From positions 105,177,875 through 105,241,874 of the forward strand of contig CM054179.1 of assembly GCA_028829895.1 (NCBI GenBank): DNA of 64,000 nucleotides. The letters run 5' to 3'. This stretch comes from Sinotaia quadrata. Its lineage: Eukaryota > Mollusca > Gastropoda > Architaenioglossa > Viviparidae. The notes beneath the pieces are model-generated. The model made no database searches. It saw nothing but the letters and a program-made list of their open reading frames with translations, and was not told the DNA's origin. The position numbers and the translations under genes are program-made. Of the stretch, positions 38,126 to 51,931 are shown piece after piece; positions within the stretch are counted from its first letter, which is position 1, and every line of letters starts with the position of its first letter.

Positions 38126-41100
38126 AGGCAGACAAACAACGACACTCCTCTCCCTGGTGTTACACCTGGAACGGAATAAGATGAAAAATAAAAATATTTC
38201 AATAATTCTGTAACTCTGTCTTGGGTCAGATACCCGGTTATAGAAAGGGGAACTAATCCACACTATACATCTATAGTATGTAGGCAATATGATATCTATA
38301 TATAGTTTACAAATTATCTTGTTTCCGCTCTAAGGGTTATCTTCCTATTAGAGTTTCCCCCTTGATACTTGCTAGATTTATATAACCCCCACCTCACCCC
38401 CAGAACACTATGACCATTGCCCTTAACAAAAAGACTCAGGAAGATAATCTTTAATAATTTAATCAACAATAATAAAAAATAAATATTAAAAAATATCAAA
38501 AATAAAATATTCAAATTTCATAAAATGTTTAATTTCAAGTTTTAGACAATAACAAGTTCATTGCCTGCTTGTAACACACACTCCTGTCACTCCTATTAAT
38601 ACATTCACACACGTTGGTGATTGAAGGCAAATTAATAAAGAACCAAGAAAATTACACCAAAGTGTTCAATACTTCTCAACCCATCACAGCAGGCTATACA
38701 AAAATGTTAAGTGAATGTGATCTGTTCAAATATCAGTTCTGGTATAACATCAAAATATTCTTTATAATTGAAATTAAATAAGCAAGATGAGGAGTGAGAA
38801 AGAAAGCAACACGAAATAAATTATACATTTACCCTTTTCCCAAGACGAGTAACTCTTCCTGTGCACGTGACCGCAGGACCTTCTTGCCAAGAGGAAGATA
38901 GAAGTCTGGTCTCGACCTTGTCCAACATGGGGTCATATTCTCTCAACACGACACGTGCTAATAACTGCTGATAGGTGCTGATTTAACAGCTATTTCAACT
39001 GTCTCACAGAAAAATGAACAGCTCGGTGAATGGTTCTTTAAAAAAAAAAAGGCCAGACCAGCAACCTCTAAAATACCGTTAGCTATTACATGTATTAATC
39101 TACCACAACAAATAACTGGAAATAACAAAAAGAATAATTATATACTTATATAATAATTATATACAGCTCTACCATTCTGCAAAACAAGCTTCAGTTTCAG
39201 TTTACAGAATTCATTCAACTAGCTTTGTGAAAAGTAACTCTTTAGTGAAGCAGATTATACCAAGAAACAAAACCACTATATTTCCATAACAGTGAAATTA
39301 TACAAAAACCAGAGTAACCTAAAATAAACCAATAGCTTTTTGCAACATTCAGTAAAATAAAGACAGTGTTAAATTTGTAAAATTCTGGCATTTCAGAAAT
39401 ATAATTATACAAAATATTCTTATTCCACGATATAATACTCACCGGTGAGAATAAAACAAGATTATATAAAGAATCGAGAATACCATTCATTCATAGCTAT
39501 AGAGTTTGTCACGTGGCTTTTCCTCTTCAACATGAATTCTAATGGAGAACAGCATTTCACACGCGAGTACTGGGCTTTTCTTTTCTTGGAGTCAGAATTA
39601 ATGGTTCTAACTTCCGACTGCGGATTAAATTGTACTATCTATCTCAGATGTGATCTTTTCTGTTAGCCAATAGCCTTGATCACCCACTCTTACACCTTGA
39701 TCACCCATCCATCCCCTGCCTAGTCATCAGTGTTTCATTCATAGATCGGTAAAACTTGTGATATTTTACACCGGCAGCCTACTCATTAACAAGGCCATAA
39801 CAACTTAATTTTTTTTGGCCACACATTCAACTATCTTCCGAGGTATACAAAATCCAATGGCCTTGACTTAGGCGCCCGAATATAATACATACTTAAAATA
39901 AAATAAAAATTTTAACAACAAAAATTAAACAATAATTTAATTTAATTTGAAAATATTATTTATTATTTTTACAAATACAATGTATAACACATGATCATTT
40001 GAATACAGCTAAAATAAAGTTAAACGCATAACTTATTTTAAATCAAATTTTTTTCTCAAAAGTCGGAGATACTTGCAAAATGTGGTCTCTTACAATTGTC
40101 ATGGACCAATAAAATATTGCAGGTGCAGAGAAGTGAAACATGGATATTTCAATGAAAAGAAACACATACATAATTAATTTATTAGGTTCAATATTAGTAG
40201 ATTTGCTATTGATTAATATTTAGTACAGAATTTATTACTGAAAGTTGGTACGAAGTCTACCGACTGTCCGTCACGCCTAGCGTGGGTGGCTTGACCACGC
40301 CTATCACTGACTGTTCCTCTCGTCTTTGTATTCTGCCAACATTATTTCTGCTGGTCTCAACATGTGTACTGTCATATTGATGTTCAAGGAATCTTTAGTC
40401 TTTTGAACCAGACATGGGTCAATTTTTCATTGATGCTGCCAAAGTAAACATCCTCCTGTGACGTCATCACTCAACTATACCTCGCTGGGTGATCGCTTGC
40501 ATATTTGCTACGTAACTTCCGGAGATACTTTTAACCCGTTCACTGTCAGGCGGAAACCAAAACCATTTGTTTTGCGACCTTATAAGGTCTCATGACGAAC
40601 AGTCTCCAACGGTCCTGATATCATAATGTAGATCACAGAAATTATGCAATACATTTACAAATTACAAAAAAAAAATGTTACAGTTGCAAAAATATAGAAT
40701 AACAAACTAATAATTAGAGAAAATTAGTAATACACTATAAATTCCGAGCCTCATATTTAGTGGGTCAACAGTACGTCAATTAAAACATTTGAATAAATAT
40801 ACAGAGCCTACACTAAAAAAAAACAACCCATTTTCAGCTTTCAAAAATAATTTATATTGCAGAGTTTGGAGTTTTGACTGTTATCAGCTAAAATTAACTT
40901 TGTCCGGGGTCCATATTTCTATAACGATTAAATGTTATTCCATATATTCATTGAAATCAATTACAATGTGTGACGTCATCAACAAAGGCAGAGGTTCTGT
41001 GCGAGGAATAATGATGACAAGCTCATCTCTATTCATGACTACAAGCTAAATGTAGGAACTACACAATCCATAATCAATCAGATGAATAATTACTGTTAAA

Positions 41101-41450
41101 TTAACATTAAAGGCAGGACAGTATATAGACGGTTTTGGTTGAACTGTATTTTCGGAAGTCAAATTCCATTGTTCTCTTTTTATTATTAAATCTTCTTGTT
41201 CTTGTTATCTTGAACCAATATTTTGCTTAATTTGTGAGTGTGACCAAGAAGAGCTGGCTGGGGGTTGTGAGCTGGAGATATGTGGATATTATAAGTTGTA
41301 ATTAATTAAAGGGAAGGATAACGTTTGCCAACTCAAGACATGTCAGCTATTCTGTCTGTCGCTATGTTAGATGAGTAAAGGTCCCAAAGAAGAGTCAGAC
41401 ATACAGACAGAGATAGGCCGCCTGGCTGTTGTTAGTATTAGAGCTAATAT
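38126..41450. other. Gene C intron, duplicated in gene D; no exon assigned
   Basis: Collinear with 59375-62160. The segment 38830-38990 has an open minus frame (VVLREYDPMLDKVETRL, then PAVTCTGRVTRL). The copy at 60370-60540 has an in-frame stop, so coding status is doubtful. No TPPP-type cytoplasmic exon was found anywhere in this intron. Confidence 0.5.
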
Positions 41451-41665
41451 AATAACCTTGATGATTAATAATTTGAGTCTGATACTGTGACAGGGTCATG
41501 AAATATAACCTTGATGATTAATAATTTGAGTCTGATACTGTGACAGTGTCATTAAATATAACCTTGATGATTAATAATTTGAGTCTGATACTGTGACAGT
41601 GTCATTAAGTATAACCTTGATTAATAATTTGAGTCTGATACTGTGACAGTGTCATTAAATATAAC
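41451..41665. repeat. About 53-bp minisatellite, 4 copies
   Basis: Unit contains ACCTTGATGATTAATAATTT followed by GAGTCTGATACTGTGACAG. Absent from the D copy. Confidence 0.93.
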
Positions 41666-41968
41666 CGAGCATGTGACACTCTTCCCTTCTGCTGATAGAT
41701 AAACATTTTATTTTCAAGAAATGCTTTCTAAAATTTACCCAAATAATCCGCACTTCTCTGCTACATATTTCCTCTTTCAGATTAAAATCTGAGGTGTTTT
41801 GTAAACTTGATCTATACATTTTGACCAATTATATTTTAAATAAGCTTCTTTAAAAAAGCGAAAAATTCATAGACTAAAAACTATTTTATTTCTACGAGCA
41901 GCTTCCCCTCAAAATCATACAGTATGGAAATCATGATAATAAAGTGGTTTTATTAAGCCGTACTTTTA

Positions 41969-42356
<388 letters not shown>

Positions 42357-42836
42357 ACACAGGAGACATTTTAAAGAGATTTTCTTCTAGTAGTGTTAAA
42401 AGGTTTCTAGGGGGACGGGAGGAGGAAGAAAGCTACTGTGCACTGGGCGAGAGGTTGTGTGGGTAGATGTGTGGTGGCCGTTCGCATATACTGCAGGGTA
42501 ACGTCCCTTGCGAATACGTAGAGAGGAAATTAACTAAACACGATACCTCTACAAAACACTTCTAAACCTGATTCACACCGATACTCGTCACGCCCCACTG
42601 ATCCTAATCATCTCTTAATGTCTGAAGAAAACTTTGACAGTTGACAGGGAACGGCACTTTATGTATCCTTTCGGGCCATATACTGTCACAATTTCTTTCG
42701 ATTTTATGTGAATAAAATAAAATACAGAGCTGATATTCGTTAAAATCTTTATTCGAGTAAAGAACTCTGTTTTGCGATTATTGAAGTTTCTGACATGTCA
42801 TTGCTCATGTTTCTATGAGTAAATATATTCACTTAC

Positions 42837-42851
42837 CTTGTTGTCTTTCCA
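42837..42851 (-). CDS. Receptor gene C, 15-nt microexon
   Basis: TGGAAAGACAACAAG between acceptor TTTTGACTACAG and donor GTAAGTG on the minus strand. Phase 1-1, encoding (V)ERQQ(G) directly after the basic end of the TM exon. Gene D has the same microexon (63763-63777) with both splice sites kept, which supports it as real. Confidence 0.6.
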
Positions 42852-43520
42852 CTGTAGTCAAAAGTCTGACATTTTCAGAACCATTTGTGAGAAATCACTC
42901 AAATCACCGGCATCGTAAAGGACGGGCTTAACTTTACGCGTAAAGCTGCCTTAAACTGCTTAAAATTGTTAATTTATTAACGAGAAATTCAAGTGGAATA
43001 GTGCTGAACCTAATTTCTAAATACCAGAAACTCAAGAGCTAGACAAATGGGATGCTTGATAATGTATTATTATTATTTGATATTTCTCGAGTCAATTGTG
43101 TCTTCAATGCTGTCCAGCAGTTGAATCTTTGCTTTATGCTGAATAAGTAAAAGGTATTTATTTACTTACACCTAGCAAGAGTTTCATATCAATTTAATAA
43201 TTAATATCGCTAAGAGTTGAGTGGGTGTATCAGTGTTCTATTATGTTGGCCTAACCAGAGATTAGTAGTGTGGGTATTGTTTAGCTGATATAAGCTTTCA
43301 GTCATGACGTCACCATTCTCTCAACAAAACATAGATATAAGCTTTCAGTCATAACATCACCATTCTCTCAACAAAACATTCCATTAGATATAAGCACGGC
43401 TGCATTCAAACTATTAAAACTAAAAAATCAAACTCGGGTACAATAATAAATCTAAATTGCATGACATAATCAGTCTGGGACGAAGTGCCAAGTTTATATA
43501 TATACAAAATTAGAACTAAC

Positions 43521-43607
43521 CTTTCCTTTTGTAAATGAGAATGCTGAAGAAACGACAGGTGAGGAACAAAATTATCAGCACGACCGAGATGATGATAACA
43601 GTAACAT
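43521..43607 (-). CDS. Receptor gene C, transmembrane exon
   Basis: 87 nt, phase 1-1, acceptor TTTTTTCCCCAG and donor G|GTTAGTT. It encodes VTVIIISVVLIILFL, then TCRFFSILIYKRK: a 16-20 residue hydrophobic core followed by a basic cytoplasmic end. Same position and phase as the TM exons of A and B. Confidence 0.85.
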
Positions 43608-44622
43608 CTGGGGAAAAAACAGAATACAGGAGACAAGATCCATGAACAAGACACAATGTTCAATGCAAATGAAGTAACGACGTCCATAGTGACGTCATTC
43701 TTCTCTCACAACCAGATGTAAAATCTTTATTTTATAATTCTAACAGCATAGTTTGAACTGAACATAGATGAGCGAAATTAAGGAAATATAGTCTACAATA
43801 CAACTCCTTGTCACAAACTAACTTAATTAGCTTTTTTTTTTAAATCCACTTGTAATAAATCTACTAATTAGAGTTTATATTAAATTTAAATCAAGTTGAT
43901 ACACATAACTGCAGTGTCTTAATTTATAATTATAATTTCATCTGAGATGTCTGCTGACGTAATGTTCTACATTTGTTTCTGTGCTATTCTAACATAAAAT
44001 CTAAGGAACACTTTCTACTTAATTGTACACAGAAGCTTTGACCTAGATCTAATTCAAGATTATGAACTACTGCCTGGCAAGCTTTCCGTCATTCATTCCC
44101 ATCAGAAACCCTAACTGGGAAGTCAACAGCTGTTAACAAAATCATCCATCCCGGTGGGGAAAAAATGCAAATCTTTGTTATTTATATCTTGGGGAGTTCC
44201 GGTTTGGGGCACTAACTCTCATCAACTTTTATTCACATAAGAGTGTGATTTCCTACTTGACTTTAATATTTACTATTTACAAAAGATTGTGTATAAATGA
44301 TGTGCAATTGTGGGTAATGGTTAGGGTTGTTTGTATTTCAAACATCTCTAATGCACCCAGTGACCTCAGTGTACCATTTCGTAACTTACTCATAATCATC
44401 AGCACGTTCATCAGATTTTTATCATTCTATCAACTTTCTGCATCTGTCTAGGCATAACGAATGGAAATGGAGGAGTGAAGTACCTATCTATCGATCCGTC
44501 TGGTGCGCACCAGTCACGTCAATTTGTAACTGTAGTCACGCTTCGGCGATAGGATGTGAAAAGAGTGAGAAAACAGTACTTGAACTTATACAGTCACAGC
44601 TACCCGATCGACACTGCATAGT

Positions 44623-44632
44623 ATGTGTGTGT

Positions 44633-44717
<85 letters not shown>
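44623..44717 (+). repeat. (TG)n microsatellite
   Basis: About 45 TG units with one early GG break. Confidence 0.97.
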
Positions 44718-44718
<1 letters not shown>

Positions 44719-44810
44719 AGAAACAGGTTTTCAGTGATAATTTGAATGATAACATAAACATCGTGAGTATTAGTTTCAATTTACTTTGTGTAAAATTATT
44801 TTCCACTCAC

Positions 44811-44845
44811 CTGCAGATTTTCCATTAGGCGGGAAGGCATTTTTA
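44811..44845 (-). pseudogene. Receptor gene C, out-of-frame stalk exon candidate
   Basis: Acceptor TTTTTTAAACAAG and a strong donor CAG|GTGAGTG bound 35 nt on the minus strand. Thirty-five is not a multiple of three, so including it between the phase 1 Ig and TM exons would shift the frame and stop inside the TM exon. It may be a decayed stalk exon, be skipped, or be chance. Confidence 0.3.
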
Positions 44846-47800
44846 CTTGTTTAAAAAATAAAAACAGAAATATAATATAAAATACTGTAATACCATTGTG
44901 TATGTATGATTTAAAACTTACTACTAATTACATAGGCAAATTTAATGCAAACATCTGGCTGCTTTCAGATTGTGTTCTTCTCTAAATGAAAATGTATTGG
45001 TGGATATTTATGTAATTTGAAAGTATATTATTTAATTTTCGGTTAATAGTGGTCAGTCTGATTAATTGATTTGACTGAATTAGAATAACATATCCATGAA
45101 TATTTCATAAGCATGATTGCACCCCAAAGTCACTTTCAGTCATACCCTAGGTCACTGGTATTACATTTTTTACATTGCTGTCATGAATAACTGCAGCTAT
45201 TTGCCAGATTTTCCTTCTCCGCTAAGTGTGCTGCAATGGCCAATAAAATCAAGACCTGTTGACCTTCATACCGTGGATAAATAGATTAGCTTTCCATTGT
45301 TATTCTCAATCAATTTTTAAAACAAAGTTTTCTTCCTACAATTGATGAAACGCAATGGAAGAATAAACAACACTGAAACTGGTATATTAATTTCATAAAA
45401 TTAATATCTTAAATATTGTTTATGAACACAGTGATGTCCTTAATTCAGTTTCAATATAATTAATTTGGCTAAAATTGTGAGAAAAGAGTAATATGCACGC
45501 ACTTAAATGTGATATTTTGTGTGATTGTGTGTTCATGGATAGATAGACAATAGAATACAGAAATTTATTTATCTGTCACAGCACTATCTAAACCAGAGAG
45601 CACAGATTAATTATCATCGATGATTCCAGGTAAGAGCAAGAACTTTATATATTGCATTTCATTGCTGCATTTTAAACTATTTTACTATACTGTGACAAAA
45701 TATTCTTTTCTATTAACAATAATTTATATATTTTATTTTCTTGCTGCAATTTTAAACTATTTTACTACACTGTGACAAAGTGTTGTTTTCTATTAATTCT
45801 CTATATTATATTTTATTTCATCTTTACTCCTTTCTCAAATATCTGCATTAAAAATACTTTTCTTATTTAAAACGATGTTTTTTCTTTTGTCTGACAACAA
45901 GCGTCTTCTGTTTAAAAAATATTGTTTTATGAATGTATTTCTTAGAATTTTCTTTATATTAATTTGTATGCCTGTCACATGTCCGGTCTATGTTTAACAA
46001 CCCTGTCCTATTTTAGGTTCTAGTTATTGATATTGGTTTATTGAATAATTCCTAACAATAGTGACAGCCGGACGGACGGACTTATCTTCCACAAAATGCC
46101 ACAATATTCAGCCAGTTATTTATGACACCTAGCCAGATAAATCAGTTGACTTGCCTTGATTGATAATGTTATCTCCCCTTATTTATAAATTAAGATTTAT
46201 GATTCTTTATCCCTTTATTACGACTCACTCCCAATCAATCGGCTCTTTTGGTCGTCTACAAACAATTATGTAACAACGGGTGAGATAACAATAAATTTAA
46301 TAACAATTTATTTAAAAGAAAGAAAAATGAACAAGTATGATTCACGACTAACAATAGAGTGTTATTGCTTGGCCTGATAATTAATTGATAATCCACACTG
46401 TCTCAGAGTTTTGTTATTGTTGGACCAGTAACTTAACTTAGTGTCTATGCGACTGTTGAATATGTAGTCGTCGATGCAATGCTGACATCACGTGGTAGTC
46501 TTCTAATGGCCTCTCCTGGTTCGGGAGTAGATTGCTGACAATAGAAAATCATGCGCTCTGTCGGTTTGCTTCTGGGTCCTCGTCTGTGAGACTTTAGATC
46601 CTGAGCACTGAGTCTGACATCAGCTGGTTGCTCTAGAGTTGAGAGTTAAACTTGAGACTGGCTGTAAAGAATAATTATCATGTTACAGTATCGTGTGGCA
46701 ATAACGATTCTATGGGCTTTGTGGCGGCAGCGATAACCACCCTTTACAATTCCACTAATTAGCTTTAGCTAATTCATAGTTCAAATTAATGAAAGTATAT
46801 CTTTGCAATATATATTTCCTTAATTATAATGCAGTCATGATTATAATATAATTTTGTTAGTGATTCATGCAACTCATGTTAACTCATTAGCTCTTCTGTG
46901 ATAACAATTAAAATGACTACATACACATGGTGACTTTACTCCACCATTTTACAAGTGTAATAATCGCTAACGCCACTTAGCTTCTGTAAGAAAAATATAA
47001 CAACTTTAGGCAACATTAAAATCACATAAATATTCTACACAATATTTAAAATACAAAATACATAGTGTGTCAATTTTACAAGTAAGAAATGCAATCTAGA
47101 AAAACCAAGTGCATTACAAGTAAGAAATGCAATCTAGAAAAACCAAGTGTATTACCACTATGTGAATTTAGGCATGATCGTAAGGTGGACACAACTCTTT
47201 TTTACCCCTGGTATGCGGGCACACTGTATCTTGGTCAATGTGTTTGACCAGCCCAATTGATTCAGGTGGTTATATGAATGAAATGGAGGTAAGCTAATGG
47301 CTTAGCACTATGTCACTGTGCGGAAAGCAAATGACCATGTATGGGTGTTTAGTATCCGATTCTCGCCTTGTCCTTCACCTCTGGCTTACTCAATATTCCC
47401 TGAACATGTAAACAAGCAGTTGCATCAGCCAACCTTAATCTCTTAACGGAAACCCTCTCGATAATTACATAAGCGATGAAACCGTCAATACAACGAACGA
47501 TTAAGAATAATAAAATGTGTATTAAAATGCATAATTTGTTTAATATCCTCTGACAATGCTCTTAGTCATCAATTTCTATTATTATCTGTGAAGTGCAGCA
47601 AATATATTGATTGTAGCTCACTGTTTATAGAAGTTTATATTCAATGTATTGCTGATTAGAAAAAAATAAAGTGTTTTTCCTAAGACTGTATTTGTAGAAG
47701 TTCTGTAAAATGTCATTTATCCAGTTGAATATCACTTGATCAATATATCAGTCCTCAGAGCCTTGATATTTTGAGAGTAAATGAAACTTGATTTTATTTA

Positions 47801-48242
47801 TATTTCCTGTTTATTAAAATATATAATTACTACAATAAGACACGTTCTTGATAACAAGCCTTGATATCATCAGTTTGGCTGGAGGGTTATTTTCGTTGTT
47901 TAGAAGTCTAAAGTGCTTGATTACAAAGATGTTCATTATTTGTGTCCTGTTTGAAGATTGCACTGCATGTAATAAAAAGTCTCTTTATATTAATAAATTA
48001 TTTAAATGTTTGTTTTAATGTACTTGAAATGGTTGTTGTAATGCACTTTAAGTGATTGCTGTATTGTATTTTAAATTATCCTTTTACTATACTTTAAAGA
48101 TTGTTTTTGTCTTGATTCTAATATTTGGTTGTTGCTGGTAATGCAGGTTATATTACAATTACAAACGTCATGACCAAATTAACTAAATTTGTCTTTAAGT
48201 TAAATTGAGCTTACTTCATGTCGCCTCGCTCCACTGATTTAC
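44846..48242. other. Intron of gene C, no exon found
   Basis: Mostly AT-rich. It contains two diverged 90-bp segments (about 45640-45800), a 35-bp direct repeat (AGAAATGCAATCTAGAAAAA near 47086 and 47126) and a TTTATTAA-rich segment with a GC-richer tail (46280-46680) of the type seen near 1140, 38450 and 59940. Confidence 0.45.
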
Positions 48243-48581
48243 CTTTTCCTGTGACATTCAGGTAATGCGGCATAATGTTGGGATTACCACCATTCCAAGG
48301 AGGTACTTGATATTCGTCACACCTGTATTCTATTGTTTCTTCCTCGCTAAAAGTCTCCTGTGATCTTAATGTTACAGTGACGTCATTGTAAGAACAGGAT
48401 TGAGATGCGTTGGCCGGACTGCACTCTTTGACTCCTTGGTGAGCTCTATAGAACACTAATGACAGATTGCTGTTGTTGAATATTTTAAACAATACCAAAG
48501 ACGATAAATAAGAGGAGGATGCATTGCATGTAACACTGGAGATATTTTCAAATCCTACTAAACGATCCTCCCACAATCCAT
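48243..48581 (-). CDS. Receptor gene C, Ig-like domain exon
   Basis: 339 nt (113 codons), phase 1-1, acceptor AAATTTTGTTGCAG and donor G|GTAAATC. It starts GLWEDRLVGFENISSVTC and ends MPHYLNVTGK. Cysteines at SVTCNAS, KECSPAN, QSCSYND and EYRCDEY follow the family scheme. N-glycosylation sequons include NIS, NAS, NNS, NLS, NAS and NVT. N-terminal similarity to gene B is clear (LWE, GFEN, VTCNAS; later YNDVTVTL against YDDVTVTL), while loop regions differ in length and sequence. Confidence 0.85.
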
Positions 48582-48764
48582 CTGCAACAAAATTTAACAA
48601 CAAGAAAAACGCGAGAGAAATATTTTCATATAGCAATCCATAAAAAGTACAAGATTGTAGAGAAGTCTTAATGTTTTCTCAAACACATTTGATTTTTCAG
48701 GATTAATGCAAAATTGACAAACTCTAGAGCAGAATTTTTAAATAAGTAAGACAGTTTTTAAATA

Positions 48765-49342
48765 CAGGGTGACACAAAAAAAACGGTCATCACCAAAAAA
48801 AACGAATAACTTCCAAAATTTTATTTAGATCGACACAAAATTTTAGCTACATTAGGTCAAGCCTGTGTAGCAGACATCTCCAAAGTTACAAGTCTGTACA
48901 ACAAAAACTCTCCAAAATGTGCTGCAAATGAGCTCCCGGCGCTGCAAGCACATTTGGATCCGGCGGGCAAAGTTCTCGATGACCCTCCCGCATTCCTTCC
49001 TTGGGATCACTCTTATTGCTGCTGTGATTGCTGCCTTCAGGTCAGGGATAGTCTGGGGATTGTTGCCATAAACCCTGTCCTTAAGGTATCCCCAGAGATA
49101 AAAATCTGGGGGGGGGGTCAAGTCCGGTGAATGCGGCGACCACTCCGGGTCACTCCTGCGGCTGATCAGTCGGTCAGGGAAACGCTGCTGTAGCCATGCC
49201 AATGATTCATTTGAGGTGTGAGGGGTGGCACCATCCTGCTGGAACCACTGGAAGACCCTGACGACTTCTCTCCATTGATTATTTATTTCAAAAGTTATTC
49301 AAGTTTAGGTGATGACCGTTTTTTTTTGTGTGTGTCACCCTG
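48765..49342 (-). mobile_element. Internally deleted Tc1/mariner-type transposon
   Basis: 578 bp bounded by terminal inverted repeats (CAGGGTGACACA at the left, TGTGTCACCCTG at the right; the similarity runs inward through CGGTCATCACC to about 50 bp). TA lies on both sides (48763-48764 and 49343-49344), the canonical Tc1/mariner target duplication. The right inverted repeat runs straight into the C-terminal third of a transposase, so most of the gene is missing. Confidence 0.92.
48852..49290 (-). pseudogene. Truncated DDE transposase, C-terminal part
   Basis: Minus-strand frame open from about 49290: INNQWREVVRVFQWFQQD, GATPHT, then WLQQRFPDRL, HSPDLTPPPDFYLWGYLKD and a C-terminal tail to 48852. 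QQDGATPHT holds the second catalytic Asp and SPDLTPPPDF the third acidic residue (D, mariner-like). The domain with the first Asp and the DNA-binding N-terminus are absent. An extra proline codon lies in the 10-G homopolymer (49109-49118). Cannot be active alone. Confidence 0.88.
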
Positions 49343-50876
49343 TAGTATGACAGATTTTTAAATAATAAGGCAGTTTTTAAATAGTATGACAGACTTTTAA
49401 ATATTAATTCAGATTTCTAAATAATAAGGCAGATTTTGAAATAATAAAAGACAGAATTTTAAATAAATAAGACATATTTTATAAATAAGACTTATTTTTA
49501 AATAATAAAACAAATGTTCACATATGCAGACTAGATTTTTAAATACGTCAGACAGATTCTTCAGTGAAAGAAGGGGAAGTAAATGTGCTGTAATTGATTA
49601 AAAAGATGGGATGTTATTAAGAAATTAAAATTTATAGATAGGAGATCTAGGAGGGGTAGGGGTATAATATTTTAGGGGAAATAAGCATGAAATGGAAAAA
49701 AACATACTACACACATATTACTCTGTGTAAATTTTAAAATCGTAGTTCATCTTTACCTTTTTCAAAACAGAACTTTTAAGGTTTTTTTTTGTCTCAGCCT
49801 TGAAATTCATTAAGAGTAAAGCAGAAAGCATCTTTAAGAAGGCGAGCGCGTGTTAAAATATTAAGACTAACTTCACGCAATTTGTTATTATTTAATGGAC
49901 TAATGTCAGCGATAGGTGAAAATCAAAGATTAAGAATATGAAACAATGATCGTGTACAGTAAAAAAAAAACTTATATTTTCTCCGAAATCAGCCACAAGA
50001 ATGAAAAAAAAATAATGCGAATTATTGATAAATAACCTTCTAGTGAGACAGTTAAAACTTTACAATGACTCACTGTTGCATGCTGTTTGCTGCCAGGTAG
50101 TGTAGATATAAAAACAATTACCTGTTTAACGGTGTAACCCCACATTATGATAGAACTTCAGAAGAAAAATTTACTATATTTTTCTTTTTGTTGCCTAAAG
50201 TTTTCTAATGGTCAGTAAAATTTCATTATCATTAACTGCAAATTTGCAAAACATTCAAACAGTAAATTCCAACATCTTAGAAATTGTTACCGCTACAAAG
50301 TAATATTTAATTTATTTGAATTCTTAAAACGTTTAAAATACACCAAAAACCAGTTGACAACGTTTCGCAAGAACAGTTTTTTCTCGTCATAATATGTGAA
50401 CGAAAACAAAAGAATGAAAACATTTTATGTTAAACATACAATCTTGGAAAAGAACTCATTTTAACAACAACTGTTGATTCGAAATGTTCTGAAAGCTAAT
50501 ATTTATATTAATAATCATCCTGCTGCTTTTTGTTGATGTTTGGTTTATTGCTCTTTTGCCTTTGTTTGTACTTAATACTTCTGTCCGACTGACTAAAATG
50601 AATCAAGTCATAAGCATCATGATTTTATTTTCTTTTTTTCTCTTTAAACAATAGTGTAAATATGACAATGATTATAAAGATGACGGCAACGATGATGGTC
50701 ATAATGATGATAAAGTGCATAAATTGCATGATGATCATGGTGCAGAAATGCTGGCAAATTTGATTATTGCGATATTGATGATGACTGTTTGATGATGCAT
50801 GATGACAGTGACAACAATAATGATAGTGATGTATTAACATTTACATCAAGGATCAGTGTGTCTAATATTGTCTATA
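49343..50876. other. Upstream of gene C, no signal-peptide exon confirmed
   Basis: Poly-T/A rich, with repeated AGATTTTTAAATAATAAG-like text (49355-49560). A minus ATG frame near 50727 gives a very hydrophobic Ile/Met-rich stretch (MIIMQFMHFIIIMTIIV...) from GAT-rich DNA, but no good phase 1 donor follows. Confidence 0.4.
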
Positions 50877-51095
50877 ACATACATCCCAATCTATTTAAGC
50901 ACTTGTTTGACACCCTAAAAGTTCATCCCACTCTATTTAAGCACTTGTTTGACACCCTAAACGTTCATCCCAATCTATTTAAGCACTTATTTGACCCCTA
51001 AAGGTTCATCCCAATCTATTTAAGCACTTGTTTGACACCCTAAAAGTTCATCCCAACCTATTTAAGCATTTGTTTGACACTCTAAAAGTTCACCC
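50877..51095. repeat. 42-bp minisatellite, 5 copies
   Basis: Unit contains CATCCCAATCTATTTAAGCA followed by CTTGTTTGACACCCTAAAAG. 42 bp is 14 codons, so the plus frame stays open. Confidence 0.93.
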
Positions 51096-51564
51096 CCCAA
51101 TCAAAGATGAAGATATTAACACATTTCAACTACTCACACACTTTCGTTATAAGGTTATAGTGTAATCTATGTTGCTAACAAAGAAGGAAAAGCTTACATT
51201 GTTTGCTGCCTAGAAAAGACATTGTCCAAAGAAAACAATGAACTGTTTGTTGCCAGAACCATGAACAGATAGATGCATGTTATTGAAAGTCAAGCAACCA
51301 TTGTCTGTGCTGAAATCTTCAACTCGTATTACATTAGTATTTCCACTTCAAGTTTTAAAAGGAAGTGGGAAGTGTTTTAAATTTTTATACATCTTTGACT
51401 TGTGAGGTCAGTGAAATAAGCATGGCTGGTTTTATTTTTATCGTTTCGCTTTCAATTGAAGAACTCCAAGTGGAGAATCGTCAACATTATTCGAGTGTTC
51501 GTTTTCATCCGCTAATGTTTAAACACAAATACCATACACCCACTCACATTCATACGTATACCCT

Positions 51565-51661
51565 CACACACACACACACACACACACAAACGCAAAGAGA
51601 CGCACACACAGACAAACGTAAAAGGACACATACACAACACACACACACACACACATGTAAA

Positions 51662-51696
<35 letters not shown>

Positions 51697-51737
51697 CACA
51701 CACACACAACACACACAACACACACACACACACACGC
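51565..51737 (+). repeat. (CA)n-rich imperfect microsatellite
   Basis: CA runs broken by GA, AA and TA units. Confidence 0.95.
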
Positions 51738-51931
51738 ACACACACGTATGCTTACAGACAATAGCACGCATATTGACGTTTTCCTTTGTCTTGAGTTCAT
51801 CTTACGGGTTTATCAGTTTCTGCTATGTATAGGTGAGGAATTTGTTTAAATGTTGCACTTATTTGAGTGTCTCACTAGCTCTGCGTACCAGAAAAACTGA
51901 ATTAGTGACTGACTATTTGGATGAGAAAGGT

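Noticed and set aside
50625..50840. Hydrophobic Ile/Met-rich minus frame as a signal-peptide or TM exon of gene C
   Set aside because: Arises from GAT/CAT-rich DNA, has no good phase 1 donor, and soon reaches a stop. It could only be revived by transcript evidence.
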